Positions 23,621-31,980 are shown, counted from the stretch's first letter. The stretch: 36,408 nucleotides of DNA from Phyllobacterium chamaecytisi (GCF_020164455.1 NZ_JAIQWW010000032.1:1-36408); one strand, 5' to 3'. Translations and numbers: made by a program. The notes: generated by a model not told the origin, from the sequence alone.

Positions 23621-25993
23621 CTAGGCCTTGGGCTTCCATTTCCACTCGTTCGGCGACATCCGCTCCCATTCAGGCAGCGTGTGGCCCTTGCGCACCAGGA
23701 CGGCCGTTGTCGGCAGATGCGTTTCCCAAGGATCCCCGACCGGCACTTCGCCGCGATCGCCTCCGGTGAGCTCCTTGATTTCATCGACGATAGGCTTGTA
23801 GAGAGGATGATCGATCGGCGGCTCGCCCTCATCGTTCCAGACGCGTCCCTCCTGCATGAAATACGAGACTGCCGCTTCGAACCCGACCCGCACCGGTACG
23901 ACGACGCGCGCATAGCCTGCTTTCAGGAAATCCTCGAGTTCTGCGTCCATGTTCCGTGCACGGAATCGGTCGGCCCATCCACCGGGTCGTGCCCAGAAAT
24001 AAGGGTAGAACACGTATTGGATTTGATCCCACTCGAAGGCGTGCTCGAAGAAGCGGATGATCGCCCCGTCAGCTTTGGCATCCTCGATGTCAAAATGCGG
24101 CGGGTAGAGCGAGCCGCCGCCGGTGTGTGCGGTGTTCAATAGGCCGGCGTGTTCATTGCGAATAAACGCGAGGCAGTGCTTTTTCAACTCTGTCCGGATG
24201 ATGCGTTCATTGACGGACGGGGGATTCCCAAACTCAAAGGCGAGTCCTTTTTCAGCTTCTTTCTTCTGTTTCAGCGTCTCGACTTCTTGCTGATACCTAA
24301 GCAAGACATTCGAATACGCCTCTGCGATCGTGTCGTAGGTCGATGTGGCCCATTCGCGCAGCCCCTCGGCCTGACGCTGGAAGGTGACCTTGGTGTGCAC
24401 ACTATAGTTGGCGGTTTCGTGTGCAAAAATATGGATGGAGAGCTTGTCGTCGTCGGCATAGAGCCCGCCGTCACTCGGGAAGACAGTTACGCGATTGGCA
24501 TTTGGCCGGTAGAAGCGAAGATCGCCCTCTTGAACATCGATCCGCTCGCCTTGTGCCGTCGGACGCCAGTAATCATACTCGTTCCCGACACTGAACGCGA
24601 AGTGAGGATCCTCGTCCGTCACGCCCATCACCGTCGTCAAGGCCCAGACAGGTCGGTAACCCTTTGGAATCTGGATTTCGATTTGGTTGCGGCTCCGAGG
24701 CTGATCCTCCTCTGAGTCATTGCCCATGCCTTGTGTGACGCTCGCACTCCTCACGAGAAAAATCGGCGGCGGGGCCTTTAGTCCTTTTGTACCGTAACGG
24801 GCACCAAGACGTAGATAGTTGCCCTCATGAATGTGTGTTGCGTCCGGTGCTTCGACCTCCAGTCTGATTGGCGGGATCGGTAGTTCCGGGTCCGGTTGTG
24901 GCATTTTTTCAAGATGCCACATGTAAGACGCCGGCTCTGGAATCATGAAGTCGAACATCTGCCGCAGGCCATAGTTGAATACCTGCGACTCATAAATCTT
25001 GTCGACGAACTGATAGATGCCGGCGCTGTGCTCGCCGCTCTCATTCGTGAGCCTATGCTCGTTGACTTCTTCGACCTCGCGCAAAATTGTAAGTCGCCGT
25101 TCTTCGCGGACACGCTCGACAATGCGCTCCTTGGAGCGCTCGACGACGTCCTTTGCATAGGTGACGGAGTTCTTAAGGCCATTTTCTTCGCTGGTCTGAT
25201 TGCTCACATCGAGTTTGCTTTCGAACTCGACCGTGGGACCGTACTTTCCGGAGAGCGACAATCCGAATCCGACCTTCTGATCGGCTTGCTGTGTCCGCGT
25301 GGTTTCACGATTGAGTTCGAAGCGCTCGGTGGTCTGCAGCTCCGTCTCCTTTTCGTGCTCCTGCTCCTTAAGCGTGCTGATTACTTCTTCGGTTCGGTTG
25401 AGCTGGCGATGAGTACGAAGCTTGGATTCGCCGTCGAGAATGTTTTCGATGTGTGCAATTTCACCGGCTTCATAGCGCTTGATTTGCTGTTTTACCACCA
25501 GCAGATCGGCGACGCCGACCGCGTTCAATTGGGCAGGACGGGGACTTGGTGCCGGCGGGTCACCGGGCGTATCCTCTGGTTGAGGCGGCGTTAGCGCGCC
25601 ATCGATCGCAGCGACAAGATCGCCGATACGGATGTCTGCCAACGATACACCGAGTTTTTCCAACGTTGACTTTGTCCTTGAAGACAAACGCTTGATGGCG
25701 CTGGCCTGCAACGTGAACAGGCCACGCGCAACTGACAAGTTAAGATCGCGGATCGGATCGAGCCTCTCAACCTCGCGCTGAGCGCTCACCAGATCTCTGG
25801 ACGCTCGCACGGGGTCGAACACCGGCTGGCTGATAATCGCGGATGGTTTTACTCTCCCGGATCGCGGCGCGGGCACATGGACGGTAGACGCTGATGTTTT
25901 TGGTGACTTGCCGGTTGCAGGGCTGCGAAACCGAGATTTTGCGGCACGCAGATGCGTGAAGCGAAATAAACTGTTGTCGGCGCTGCTGGCCAT
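23621..25993 (-). CDS. Large unrecognised coiled-coil protein, partner A of the two-gene cassette
   Basis: 790 residues from the ATG at 25993, chosen because AAGGA (26006-26002) lies eight bases upstream; the first in-frame ATG at 26002 is too close to it. The N-terminal ~55 residues are basic and low-complexity. A Pro-rich linker at 136-154 is followed by long charged helices (~157-237, with RYEAGEIAHIENIL) and a glycine-rich beta patch (VGFGLSLSGKYGPTVEFE). A second long helix follows at ~272-317. YQFVDKIYESQVFNYG (327-342) and MFDFMIPEPASYMW look like a conserved core that I vaguely recall from other large uncharacterised bacterial proteins. The C-terminal half is beta-rich. No signal peptide or known enzyme motif was found. 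A structural, pore or scaffold role would fit but is inference. Confidence 0.8.
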   Translation of the reverse strand: MASSADNSLFRFTHLRAAKSRFRSPATGKSPKTSASTVHVPAPRSGRVKPSAIISQPVFDPVRASRDLVSAQREVERLDPIRDLNLSVARGLFTLQASAIKRLSSRTKSTLEKLGVSLADIRIGDLVAAIDGALTPPQPEDTPGDPPAPSPRPAQLNAVGVADLLVVKQQIKRYEAGEIAHIENILDGESKLRTHRQLNRTEEVISTLKEQEHEKETELQTTERFELNRETTRTQQADQKVGFGLSLSGKYGPTVEFESKLDVSNQTSEENGLKNSVTYAKDVVERSKERIVERVREERRLTILREVEEVNEHRLTNESGEHSAGIYQFVDKIYESQVFNYGLRQMFDFMIPEPASYMWHLEKMPQPDPELPIPPIRLEVEAPDATHIHEGNYLRLGARYGTKGLKAPPPIFLVRSASVTQGMGNDSEEDQPRSRNQIEIQIPKGYRPVWALTTVMGVTDEDPHFAFSVGNEYDYWRPTAQGERIDVQEGDLRFYRPNANRVTVFPSDGGLYADDDKLSIHIFAHETANYSVHTKVTFQRQAEGLREWATSTYDTIAEAYSNVLLRYQQEVETLKQKKEAEKGLAFEFGNPPSVNERIIRTELKKHCLAFIRNEHAGLLNTAHTGGGSLYPPHFDIEDAKADGAIIRFFEHAFEWDQIQYVFYPYFWARPGGWADRFRARNMDAELEDFLKAGYARVVVPVRVGFEAAVSYFMQEGRVWNDEGEPPIDHPLYKPIVDEIKELTGGDRGEVPVGDPWETHLPTTAVLVRKGHTLPEWERMSPNEWKWKPKA

Positions 25994-26002
25994 ATTTCCC
26001 AT

Positions 26003-26537
26003 CCTTTTTTTAACGAGCGTTCTGCATCTAAGCCTGCTCTGTTAACTGGCACCGGCAAATGCCGGATTTGAACTGCATCTCACCTGCCGCAACTAGGACG
26101 CGGAATGCATTTCAAGAATTTGCATACCTTCGCTGAGCAGAAGTCTACTGCTGTTCCGGTACTACGAGGAATAAAACACGCTCCAATGCCGAAGAAGTAC
26201 GTTACAGTTACATCCCCGAACGATCTCGGCCGTTTTGAAGCAAAGCGGCGCAATTCTGCGAAGCGTAGGGTCAAAAAAAGGCCGCTCTAGCGCATCTTAC
26301 AAAATTTTACTGAAGATCATGCAATTGGAACTTTCGCCTATCTCATGAGCTAATCGGAGTCATCAATTTTAATTGCAAAATCTGGATCGTCTTGAATGAG
26401 GCTGGGCTGCCCTCCCACCAATAGATCCGTTAAGTCTGCATAGTCTTTGCACCTATTTGCAACGCTAAACTCGCGCCATCCCCCAAGCGGCGGCATCCTT
26501 CCATGCAGGACACGCACAAGTTGGAGAAGGATATTCG
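26003..26537. other. Upstream region of the cassette, no clear gene
   Basis: About 535 bases separate the divergent cassette from the FAD-oxidase stump, so the cassette promoter should lie here. A GGC-aaat-GCC mini-hairpin lies near 26055. A small plus-strand frame (26105-26290, 61 residues, very basic C-terminus KRRNSAKRRVKKRP) has no ribosome site and no family I know; I do not call it as a gene. Confidence 0.45.
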
Positions 26538-27060
26538 ATGAAAAAGCTATTTGAACCCGATGCGACCAGGATCGGTAGGCCTGCGGGTCCTGCGATGCAG
26601 GATGCTGTCCCCCAAGGTATGGCAGATGGAACTCCCCGGATGTTACGAGACGATCTCAGCGAACTTATCGGGAGCGATCAAGTGCTGCACCGAGTGGCCG
26701 ATCTCGTCCGCTATGCTTCTGACGCAAGTCCGTATCGCTACATACCACAGGTAGTTGTCAGACCTAGAACTCTCGAAGGTGTTGCAAATCTGTTGGTTTA
26801 TTGCAGAAACAATGGCCGCAAAGCAACGTTTCGCGCGGCAGGTACAAGCCTGAATGGCCAATCCCAGTCGGACGATGTCCTCATTGGCGTACGTGGCCAT
26901 TGGCAAGGTTGCTCAGTGGAAGAAGAAGGGCGACAACTCCGAACGAAACCGGGCACTATTCTTGCACATGCAAATGCTCGACTAGCCCGGTGCGGCCGAA
27001 AACTTGGCCCGGATCCAACTAGCAACGGCGCTTGTACCATTGGCGGTGTCATCGCTATGC
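26538..27060 (+). pseudogene. FAD-linked oxidase (D-lactate-dehydrogenase-like), N-terminal stump
   Basis: About 174 residues of an FAD-binding type 4 (PCMH) oxidase: LIGSDQVLHRVADLVRYASD, VVVRPRTLEGVANLLVYCRN, KATFRAAGTSLNGQSQSDDV and LGPDPTSNGACTIGGVIA. The next residues should be NNASGM-like and begin the rest of the FAD site; instead the frame goes to unrelated sequence and ends at 27098. AGAAGGA precedes the ATG, so the start is original. Family members have about 450-950 residues, so most of the gene is lost. The loss is at about 27057, where an HlyD-type fragment begins in another frame. Confidence 0.8.
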
Positions 27061-27252
27061 CGGCAGCGCTGCCGAGGCAAAGGAGGCATTCGAAGTAGCG
27101 ACACAGCAGCTTTCATTGGCGCAGATCAACCTCAAGCGCACGAAGGTACGGAGCCCCGTGAATGGGTTTGTGACAAACTTGTTGCTGCGAGTCGGCGATT
27201 ACGCCACAGAGGGCTCCAGTAACGTCTCGGTGGTGGACTCGGACAGCCTTTG
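27061..27252 (+). pseudogene. HlyD/EmrA-type membrane-fusion protein fragment
   Basis: In the second frame the residues AEAKEAFEVATQQLSLAQIN, LKRTKVRSPVNGFVTNLLLR and VGDYATEGSSNVSVVDSDSLW match the coiled-coil end and lipoyl/barrel-sandwich part of HlyD-family periplasmic adaptors. The N-terminal membrane segment and the C-terminal barrel are missing. The left edge is fused to the FAD-oxidase stump. The right edge runs into sequence leading to repeat copy B, so both ends are broken. Confidence 0.75.
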
Positions 27253-27303
27253 GACGCGGCCCGAAAGCAGACGTCGCTAGCGACAGGGCTGGATGGCTTG
27301 ATT

Positions 27304-27391
27304 GCGCCCTCATTCGGCCGTTGGGGGCAGTTTTCCCACCGCCTAAGAGCAGACACTGCCGACGACCACGCTGGAGGTCGCGGTTGCGCCA
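27304..27391. repeat. Dispersed repeat, copy B
   Basis: Imperfect 88-base match to 789-876, same orientation. The segment directly before it (27253-27303, with GAAAGCAGACGTCGCTAGCG) is not in copy A and probably belongs to the same longer element. It lies at the broken end of the HlyD fragment, suggesting that the element took part in the rearrangement. Confidence 0.65.
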
Positions 27392-27595
27392 AAGGACCTT
27401 GACGGGTAGGCGTTCTCTCAGCCAGCACGGACCTATTACAAGATCGAATTGGTCATATTCTGATACCGCTAGCCCGCAATTGATTGATGTATTGCGGTTC
27501 TTGCACTCAGGCACTGAAGGCCATGCGATCGTGCTTTAAGGCGGCAAAACTGTTATATTGATCTTACAGCTACGAAATTGTCGTGGGGGACGACC

Positions 27596-28513
27596 ATGCG
27601 GATCGCGATTATGGGTTCCGGCGCTATCGGCGGTTATCTTGGCGCACGGCTCGCCCGGGCCGGCCAGGAGGTCACCTTTATTGCGCGTGGTCCCCACCTC
27701 GAAGCAATGCGAAGTCATGGATTGCAGCTGGAAAGCCCGCTCGGCAACATCAACCTGAGCCAGGTCACTGCTACTGAGACGCCCGGTGATATCGGTCCTG
27801 TCGACGTCGTGATCTTCGCCGTCAAGCTCTACGACAGCGAGAAAGCGGCCGCAGCCATTGTGCCGATGGTCGGACAGGGAACGAGGGTGGTGACCCTGCA
27901 GAATGGCATCGACAGCGTCGAGAACCTTGCTCGATTTGTGCGGCCTTCGCAGGTTGTCGGCGGTGCCGCCTACATTTCGGGATATCTCAAACAGCCCGGT
28001 TTGATCGTACATGTAGGTGGCGTGACGCAGTTCCATATAGGCGGACGAAATGACCCGATCATCGGCGCGCTGCAAACTGCTTGCACTCAAGCCGGGAGCA
28101 TTGGACTGCAAACGTTTGACGATATCGATCAGGTGCTTTGGACCAAGTTCGTCACACTCTGCACTTTTTCAGGTGCGACGAGCTTATTACATTCTGGAAT
28201 TGGATCGATCCTGACCGACCCTGAATCCCGGATACTCCTCGACCAATTGCGAGATGAAGGCATGGCGGTGGCATCGGCAGCCGGCCATCCGATGCAGGAC
28301 GGGTACGAAGCGCACGCTCTATCGCTCTGGCAAAATCTACCACCCGCTACGCGCTCATCGATGGCCAACGATCTTTTGCAAGGCAAGCCGCTGGAGCTTG
28401 CATGGCTTTCAGGACGAATGCACGCGCTTGGAAACGAGCTTGGCGTACCGACGCCAGCGCATACGGTGGTTTATCGCGCATTGCATTTACACGCCAAGGG
28501 TATTGAGTCTTAG
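27596..28513 (+). CDS. 2-dehydropantoate 2-reductase (ketopantoate reductase) family
   Basis: 305 residues. The N-terminal NADP-binding motif is MRIAIMGSGAIGGYLGARLA, followed by VTFIARGPHLEAMRSHGL, VDVVIFAVKLYDSEKAA and VVTLQNGIDSVENL, all family signatures. The C-terminal ApbA-type domain includes VLWTKFVTLCTFSGATSL with the catalytic-lysine region WTKF, and late GNELGVPTPAHTVVYRAL. It would reduce a 2-keto acid to a 2-hydroxy acid. Many genomes carry several paralogues, so this need not be the pantothenate (PanE) enzyme, and I give no symbol. The start at 27596 is preceded by GGGGGA. It is followed 31 bases later by a methyltransferase. Confidence 0.88.
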   Translation: MRIAIMGSGAIGGYLGARLARAGQEVTFIARGPHLEAMRSHGLQLESPLGNINLSQVTATETPGDIGPVDVVIFAVKLYDSEKAAAAIVPMVGQGTRVVTLQNGIDSVENLARFVRPSQVVGGAAYISGYLKQPGLIVHVGGVTQFHIGGRNDPIIGALQTACTQAGSIGLQTFDDIDQVLWTKFVTLCTFSGATSLLHSGIGSILTDPESRILLDQLRDEGMAVASAAGHPMQDGYEAHALSLWQNLPPATRSSMANDLLQGKPLELAWLSGRMHALGNELGVPTPAHTVVYRALHLHAKGIES

Positions 28514-28544
28514 GTGCGAGGCGAACCGATTTTGGGGGGAACAA

Positions 28545-29282
28545 ATGAAAACCGATCACGATTTGGTTGAAAGCGCTTCTTCGAATAGCACCGACGATGC
28601 TCAAGCCATGTTCAATAAGCATCTGGCGACTTACCGGAAGATTGTCGGCGAAAACCTCATGTTTCACCGCGAGGTCTATGGCTTGCTTCATGACCTGCTC
28701 TCCCAAAAGATGCTGAAGCCGTTCAAGTTTCTCGATATCGCTTGCGGGGATGCGGTCGCTTCGGCGGCCGTGCTAAAGGGGAGCGCCATCGACCACTATT
28801 ACGGGATCGACCTCTCTCCGCAGTCCTTGGAGCTCGCAAGAGATTCGCTGGAGGCCCTGCTGTGTCCCGTCGACCTGCGGTGTTGCGACTTCGTAGAAGC
28901 TATGGCCGACTGGTCCGATGTCGTAGACATCGTGTGGATTGGAATGTCGCTTCATCATCTGCCGCCGGAAGGAAAGGTCCGACTGATGAAAAATGTGCAC
29001 GATGCGCTAAGCCCTAGCGGCCAGTTTTTGATTTGGGAACCCACTCTTCTTGAGGGGGAGAACCGCCCCGAATGGCTTGATCGGTTTTCGGCATATCGGA
29101 CCGTATGGGCCGCAATCACCGACGAAGAATTCGCGACGATGGAAGCCCATATGAGCTTGGCCGACTTCCCGGAATTGGCCGAAACTTGGAAGGCCATGGG
29201 CCATCAAGCCGGATTCTCTCATGCCGAACAAATATTCCTGATGCCCAATCGTTTCGGGAGAGTCTTCCAATATTGGAGCTAA
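28545..29282 (+). CDS. Class I SAM-dependent methyltransferase
   Basis: 245 residues. Motif I is FLDIACGDAVASAAV (63-77), followed by IDHYYGIDLSPQSLELARDS (motif II acidic Asp), VDLRCCDFVEAM, VDIVWIGMSLHHLPPEGKVR (motif IV) and SPSGQFLIWEP. This is a small-molecule methyltransferase fold with substrate-binding helices in the last third; the substrate is unknown. ATG 28545 follows GGGGGGA at a short spacing; the open frame extends further upstream but only over the previous gene. It lies 31 bases after the ketopantoate-reductase-like gene, suggesting an operon. Confidence 0.88.
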   Translation: MKTDHDLVESASSNSTDDAQAMFNKHLATYRKIVGENLMFHREVYGLLHDLLSQKMLKPFKFLDIACGDAVASAAVLKGSAIDHYYGIDLSPQSLELARDSLEALLCPVDLRCCDFVEAMADWSDVVDIVWIGMSLHHLPPEGKVRLMKNVHDALSPSGQFLIWEPTLLEGENRPEWLDRFSAYRTVWAAITDEEFATMEAHMSLADFPELAETWKAMGHQAGFSHAEQIFLMPNRFGRVFQYWS

Positions 29283-29444
29283 CATCGCGTTCGCATCCAT
29301 CGTGAGGTTGGCACAAGCTATAACGGGTGCGCGACCAGGACCGGCTGGAACGGCGGAGGTAGTTTCCGCTCCCAGTTGCGGGTTTGCAAAAGGCGGTGGC
29401 CGAGGTAGGGCTACACCACGTAGGCTAACAGGAGGGGCACCGCC

Positions 29445-29672
29445 ATGGAAACCGTCGCAATCGACAATCGCAATGAGTTCGCGCTTTGGGCAATCGAACG
29501 GGCGCACGCAATCGTATCTGATCAGGGGACAGCGCTTGCCTTAGCGGCTCGTGAGAGTGGAGAGGACGCGATCAGGGAGGCTGGCAATGCGCTAGGCAAG
29601 GAAATTACACACGCGCTCTTAGAAGTCTTTGACGGACTGCTGCCGAGCGAAGCGTCGAAGGGCCTTGACTAG
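29445..29672 (+). CDS. Small protein of unknown function (first of a pair)
   Basis: 75 residues, unrecognised. An excellent ribosome site, AGGAGG, lies nine bases before the ATG. The product is largely helical and acidic: DNRNEFALWAIERAHAIVSD, AARESGEDAIREAGNALGKE and ITHALLEVFDGLL. No signal peptide or membrane segment. It ends one base before the next small gene's ATG, so the two are almost certainly translated together. A rhizobial small hypothetical protein is the best description. Confidence 0.65.
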   Translation: METVAIDNRNEFALWAIERAHAIVSDQGTALALAARESGEDAIREAGNALGKEITHALLEVFDGLLPSEASKGLD

Positions 29673-29673
29673 C

Positions 29674-29874
29674 ATGACCGTCGATGATCGAGAGCTAATG
29701 ACGGAGATCAGTGCGCAAGCTCAGATCGCAGAGCAAGGTCGCCCGAAGGTGGCGGACGTACTAGCGTTGGCAATTGCACTCCAACGCGACTTCCACCACC
29801 GCAGCGTGGATGAAATTCACACGAAGCTGAAGAGCGTCTGGCGGGCGAGAGGCGTGTCTTGGAGTGGCGACTAG
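29674..29874 (+). CDS. Small protein of unknown function (second of a pair)
   Basis: 66 residues from ATG 29674, one base after the previous stop (TAGcATG), which suggests translational coupling. It is mainly helical: ELMTEISAQAQIAEQGRPKV, ADVLALAIALQRDFHHRSVD and IHTKLKSVWRARGVSW. No known domain. Its stop overlaps the end of the minus-strand kinase remnant. The pair could form a small complex, but nothing shows its role. Confidence 0.6.
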   Translation: MTVDDRELMTEISAQAQIAEQGRPKVADVLALAIALQRDFHHRSVDEIHTKLKSVWRARGVSWSGD

Positions 29875-29993
29875 CTCAACCGCAGCAATAAAGAGGCTCC
29901 GCTCCCGAATAGCTTGCGTGGCCAGTCGGCTACGGGTTCCATGGCCCCCATGCCGTTGACGATCCGATTGATAATCACCTGCTGCAACGTATT
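29871..29993 (-). pseudogene. Histidine-kinase ATPase-domain remnant
   Basis: On the minus strand the residues LQQVIINRIVNGMGAMEPVA, then DWPRKL, match the N-box of rhizobial sensor kinases, where LQQVxLNLxxNxxxAM is standard (compare LQQVILNLVLNAIQAM in the kinase at 31977-33568). The frame stops at 29871-29873 after unrelated residues. Only about 25 residues are recognisable. It indicates a second, nearly deleted two-component system here. Confidence 0.6.
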
Positions 29994-30087
29994 TCGTCCT
30001 ATCAAATGCGTCCTGAGCTGCGCGTGCTATAAGGGTCGCGACTGCTCGTCTGCAATCTAGGGCCAGCAGACGGTACGACCACTGTCT

Positions 30088-30306
30088 TCACGTTTGAGCG
30101 CCCCAAACCCGCGGGACTTTTGCATTCCAGTTGTCCCAACACGGCTCGTCGGGACGACCGTTTTGGGAATGACCGCACAGCAGGGCGATTATGCGATGGA
30201 TTTCTGTCAGTCCCCAACCCGCGCGAAACGCTGCCTCCACCAGCGGCTGGACATCGGCGTTGGGGCCAAGCGCCATGACGCCTTGCCGCAGCGCATCCTT
30301 CGCCAT
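30088..30306 (-). CDS. Possible small protein of unknown function
   Basis: 72 residues from ATG 30306 (an ATG 15 bases further up is also open). The sequence AKDALRQGVMALGPNADVQP, then LVEAAFRAGWGLTEIHRIIA, looks like a genuine helical protein, and the codons have high GC at third positions. There is no good ribosome site, and the end (CWDNWNAKVPRVWG) is unconvincing. It may be a C-terminally altered remnant. I do not recognise a family. Confidence 0.35.
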   Translation of the reverse strand: MAKDALRQGVMALGPNADVQPLVEAAFRAGWGLTEIHRIIALLCGHSQNGRPDEPCWDNWNAKVPRVWGAQT

Positions 30307-30662
30307 AAATGCGACTGGCAATCAAGAGGCGGTCGATGCCATTAGACATAGGATCGTGGAAATAGAATCTATTCTCGCGCGAAATGACAAACAAGCGGTT
30401 CCTTGGCGTAGACCGCAACCATCGGGATTACTTCATCTATTCGCTTTACCTTGACTCGCCCCCGAAACTTGGGCGCAAACGTTCCCTGAACTCCAGGTCC
30501 CGTAAGATGTCGTGATACTTTCAACCGACTTCGTTATGTATCCTTTAGCGGCCATCGCCGTTATCGTGGCCGTCTGGCTATTTTTATAGTGCGTCACCGG
30601 ATGCGATGACAGCGGGGTTTCCTCGGGCCAAGGGAGCGTGGTGAATTCCACTACATATTGCG

Positions 30663-30998
30663 CTAAAGGGGCGATAAATCCCCGTTATCTTGGATAGAGT
30701 AGCCACGCGATGCGAAGCGCTTACGAATGGTCTCCATGTCAGTCCAAATTCGGTGGGAGGTTCCTTTCAGTGTATAGCGCCATACGGAGCTCCCCATACC
30801 AACCATCGCGCCTATCGTCGCAACGACAACCGGGCTCTGCCCATCCTCTATACCCACATCGAATAGCGAACCTCCAACAAACAGCAGCGCTCCTGCCAAC
30901 ATTAAGTAGGTGGCGAAGGCCTCGTTCCCGGACGACGACTGCCATTCTCTTAAGGCTCGCTTATAGCGCTCGGAATCCACAAGCCATTGTTCATTCAT
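30663..30998 (-). CDS. Small membrane protein of unknown function
   Basis: 111 residues from ATG 30998, with GGGAG eight bases upstream; the frame is open to 31103. An N-terminal helical part (NEQWLVDSERYKRALREW) is followed by two hydrophobic segments (TYLMLAGALLFVGGSLFDVG and VVVATIGAMVGMGSSVW). The C-terminus is charged (IRKRFASRGYSIQD). It is probably an inner-membrane protein with both ends in the cytoplasm. No family recognised. It is followed on the right by the two-component operon, but the hairpin at 31152-31182 and about 250 bases separate them. Confidence 0.6.
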   Translation of the reverse strand: MNEQWLVDSERYKRALREWQSSSGNEAFATYLMLAGALLFVGGSLFDVGIEDGQSPVVVATIGAMVGMGSSVWRYTLKGTSHRIWTDMETIRKRFASRGYSIQDNGDLSPL

Positions 30999-31151
30999 AG
31001 CTAAATCTCCCATGCTTCGCGATGATATGGGAGGATTGTCTTTCTGCAAAGTCAGCATCATTGTGTAGGCTCCTTGCGGACGTAGGGCTGCATTTCCAAT
31101 CAAATGTTTTCAACGGTTCGTAAAATAATGGCGGATTTCATGCGGGCCAAA

Positions 31152-31182
31152 TAAGTGGCGTTCAAACTCCTGCTGCCACTTA
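31152..31182 (-). terminator. Possible terminator after the receiver gene
   Basis: TAAGTGGC (31152-31159) and GCCACTTA (31175-31182) form a perfect eight-base stem with a 15-base loop. On the minus strand the stem ends in TTATTT, a weak T-run. It lies about 70 bases after the receiver gene stop, so it could end that operon. The loop is long for a classical terminator. Confidence 0.4.
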
Positions 31183-31252
31183 GCGCCCGACTTTTAAGGG
31201 TAATCAAACTGATGTTGTTGGGACTGGAACTAACTTCTTCCCTGGCGATCAC

Positions 31253-31621
31253 TTACGCAGCAAGGCACTGTTCAATGCACTCAATCACGTCCTCACAATC
31301 GAAAGGTTTCTTGAAATAGGCAGTAGCTCCGGCTGCCATGACCTGCCGGTGTATCCTCTCATCCTCGAATGCCGTAATGAATATGGTCGGCATTGTGTCG
31401 CCGCTCCTGCGCAATGTAAGAAACAGCTCCACCCCGCCCATCCCATTCATCTGCACATCCGTTATAAGGCAGTCAATTTCGACGGAGTCTCTTTGCGCCA
31501 GGAAGGCTTCGGCGTTTGCAAAACCATGGACATCGAGACCGTGAGCACCGATCAGATTCTCCAGGGCAGCCCGCAATGACGCGTCGTCCTCGACGACAGC
31601 TATCGATTTCAGGTTGGACAA
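31253..31621 (-). CDS. Stand-alone receiver-domain response regulator
   Basis: 122 residues, a single CheY-like receiver: acidic pair in VVEDDASL (Glu11, Asp12, Asp13), phospho-acceptor Asp55 in CLITDVQMNGMGG, Thr83 in FITAFED, and Lys105 in AYFKKPFD. This resembles the receiver half of FixJ-type regulators, but there is no output domain. It ends the minus-strand operon. The upstream gene is an HTH-only protein, so the FixJ-like receiver and DNA-binding halves are separate polypeptides here. It may act as a phosphate sink, or switch its HTH neighbour by contact; both are inference. Confidence 0.88.
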   Translation of the reverse strand: MSNLKSIAVVEDDASLRAALENLIGAHGLDVHGFANAEAFLAQRDSVEIDCLITDVQMNGMGGVELFLTLRRSGDTMPTIFITAFEDERIHRQVMAAGATAYFKKPFDCEDVIECIEQCLAA

Positions 31622-31706
31622 GGGGCAAGGCCTTCACGTATTGAACGCTTGAACAAGACTTCCGATAAATGCGCCCGTGGCCCAAAAGCTTCAATAATAC
31701 TCACGT

Positions 31707-31980
31707 TTACGTCGGGACAGAAGTTTTCAGGCGGGGCAAAATCGTCTCGTAGACCTTGACCAGCTCGGCAAAACGTCCGCATCCCCATCTTCTCCATCAT
31801 ATGGCCACGGTTAATTTCCACAGTTATCTCGCTCCGGCCAAGTTTGCCCGCGATCTGCTTACTCATGAGGCAGGTCGTTACGAGCTCTGCCATCTCACGC
31901 TCCCGAGTCGTCAGGCTCTCGTACCGCTTCACCAGGGCCGAAAGACGTGTTCGCAGTGGCGATGCTGGCTTTTCCATCAT
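31707..31980 (-). pseudogene. LuxR/FixJ-type HTH protein without receiver, frameshifted near its end
   Basis: Starts at 31980 with ATG overlapping the kinase stop (ATGA). The residues ALVKRYESLTTREREMAELV, then TTCLMSKQIAGKLGRSEITV, then EINRGHMMEKMGMRTF are a clear NarL/FixJ HTH. After TF the observed frame becomes unrelated and runs to 31609. Reading one A fewer in the AAAA at 31770-31773 gives AELVKVYETILPRLKTSVPT and a stop at 31707, exactly the usual FixJ ending (MRTLADLVRM-like). The restored product has 90 residues and lacks the receiver. Either the gene is slightly damaged at the tail or a base was miscalled; the HTH core is intact in both cases. Confidence 0.75.

Noticed and set aside
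26045..26100. tRNA-like T-arm (TTCAAATCC on the minus strand) near the cassette's outer edge
   Set aside because: The stem does not pair properly and no cloverleaf was found; not called as a tRNA or attachment site.
26105..26290. 61-residue plus-strand frame with a very basic C-terminus
   Set aside because: No ribosome site, no recognisable family, and the length is expected by chance.
30433..30651. 72-residue minus-strand frame
   Set aside because: Serine/threonine-rich, no family resemblance, no ribosome site, and poor codon pattern.
31609..31706. Extended C-terminus of the LuxR-type protein in the observed frame
   Set aside because: The normal FixJ ending appears in the adjacent frame after removing one base, so the extension is a product of the frameshift.
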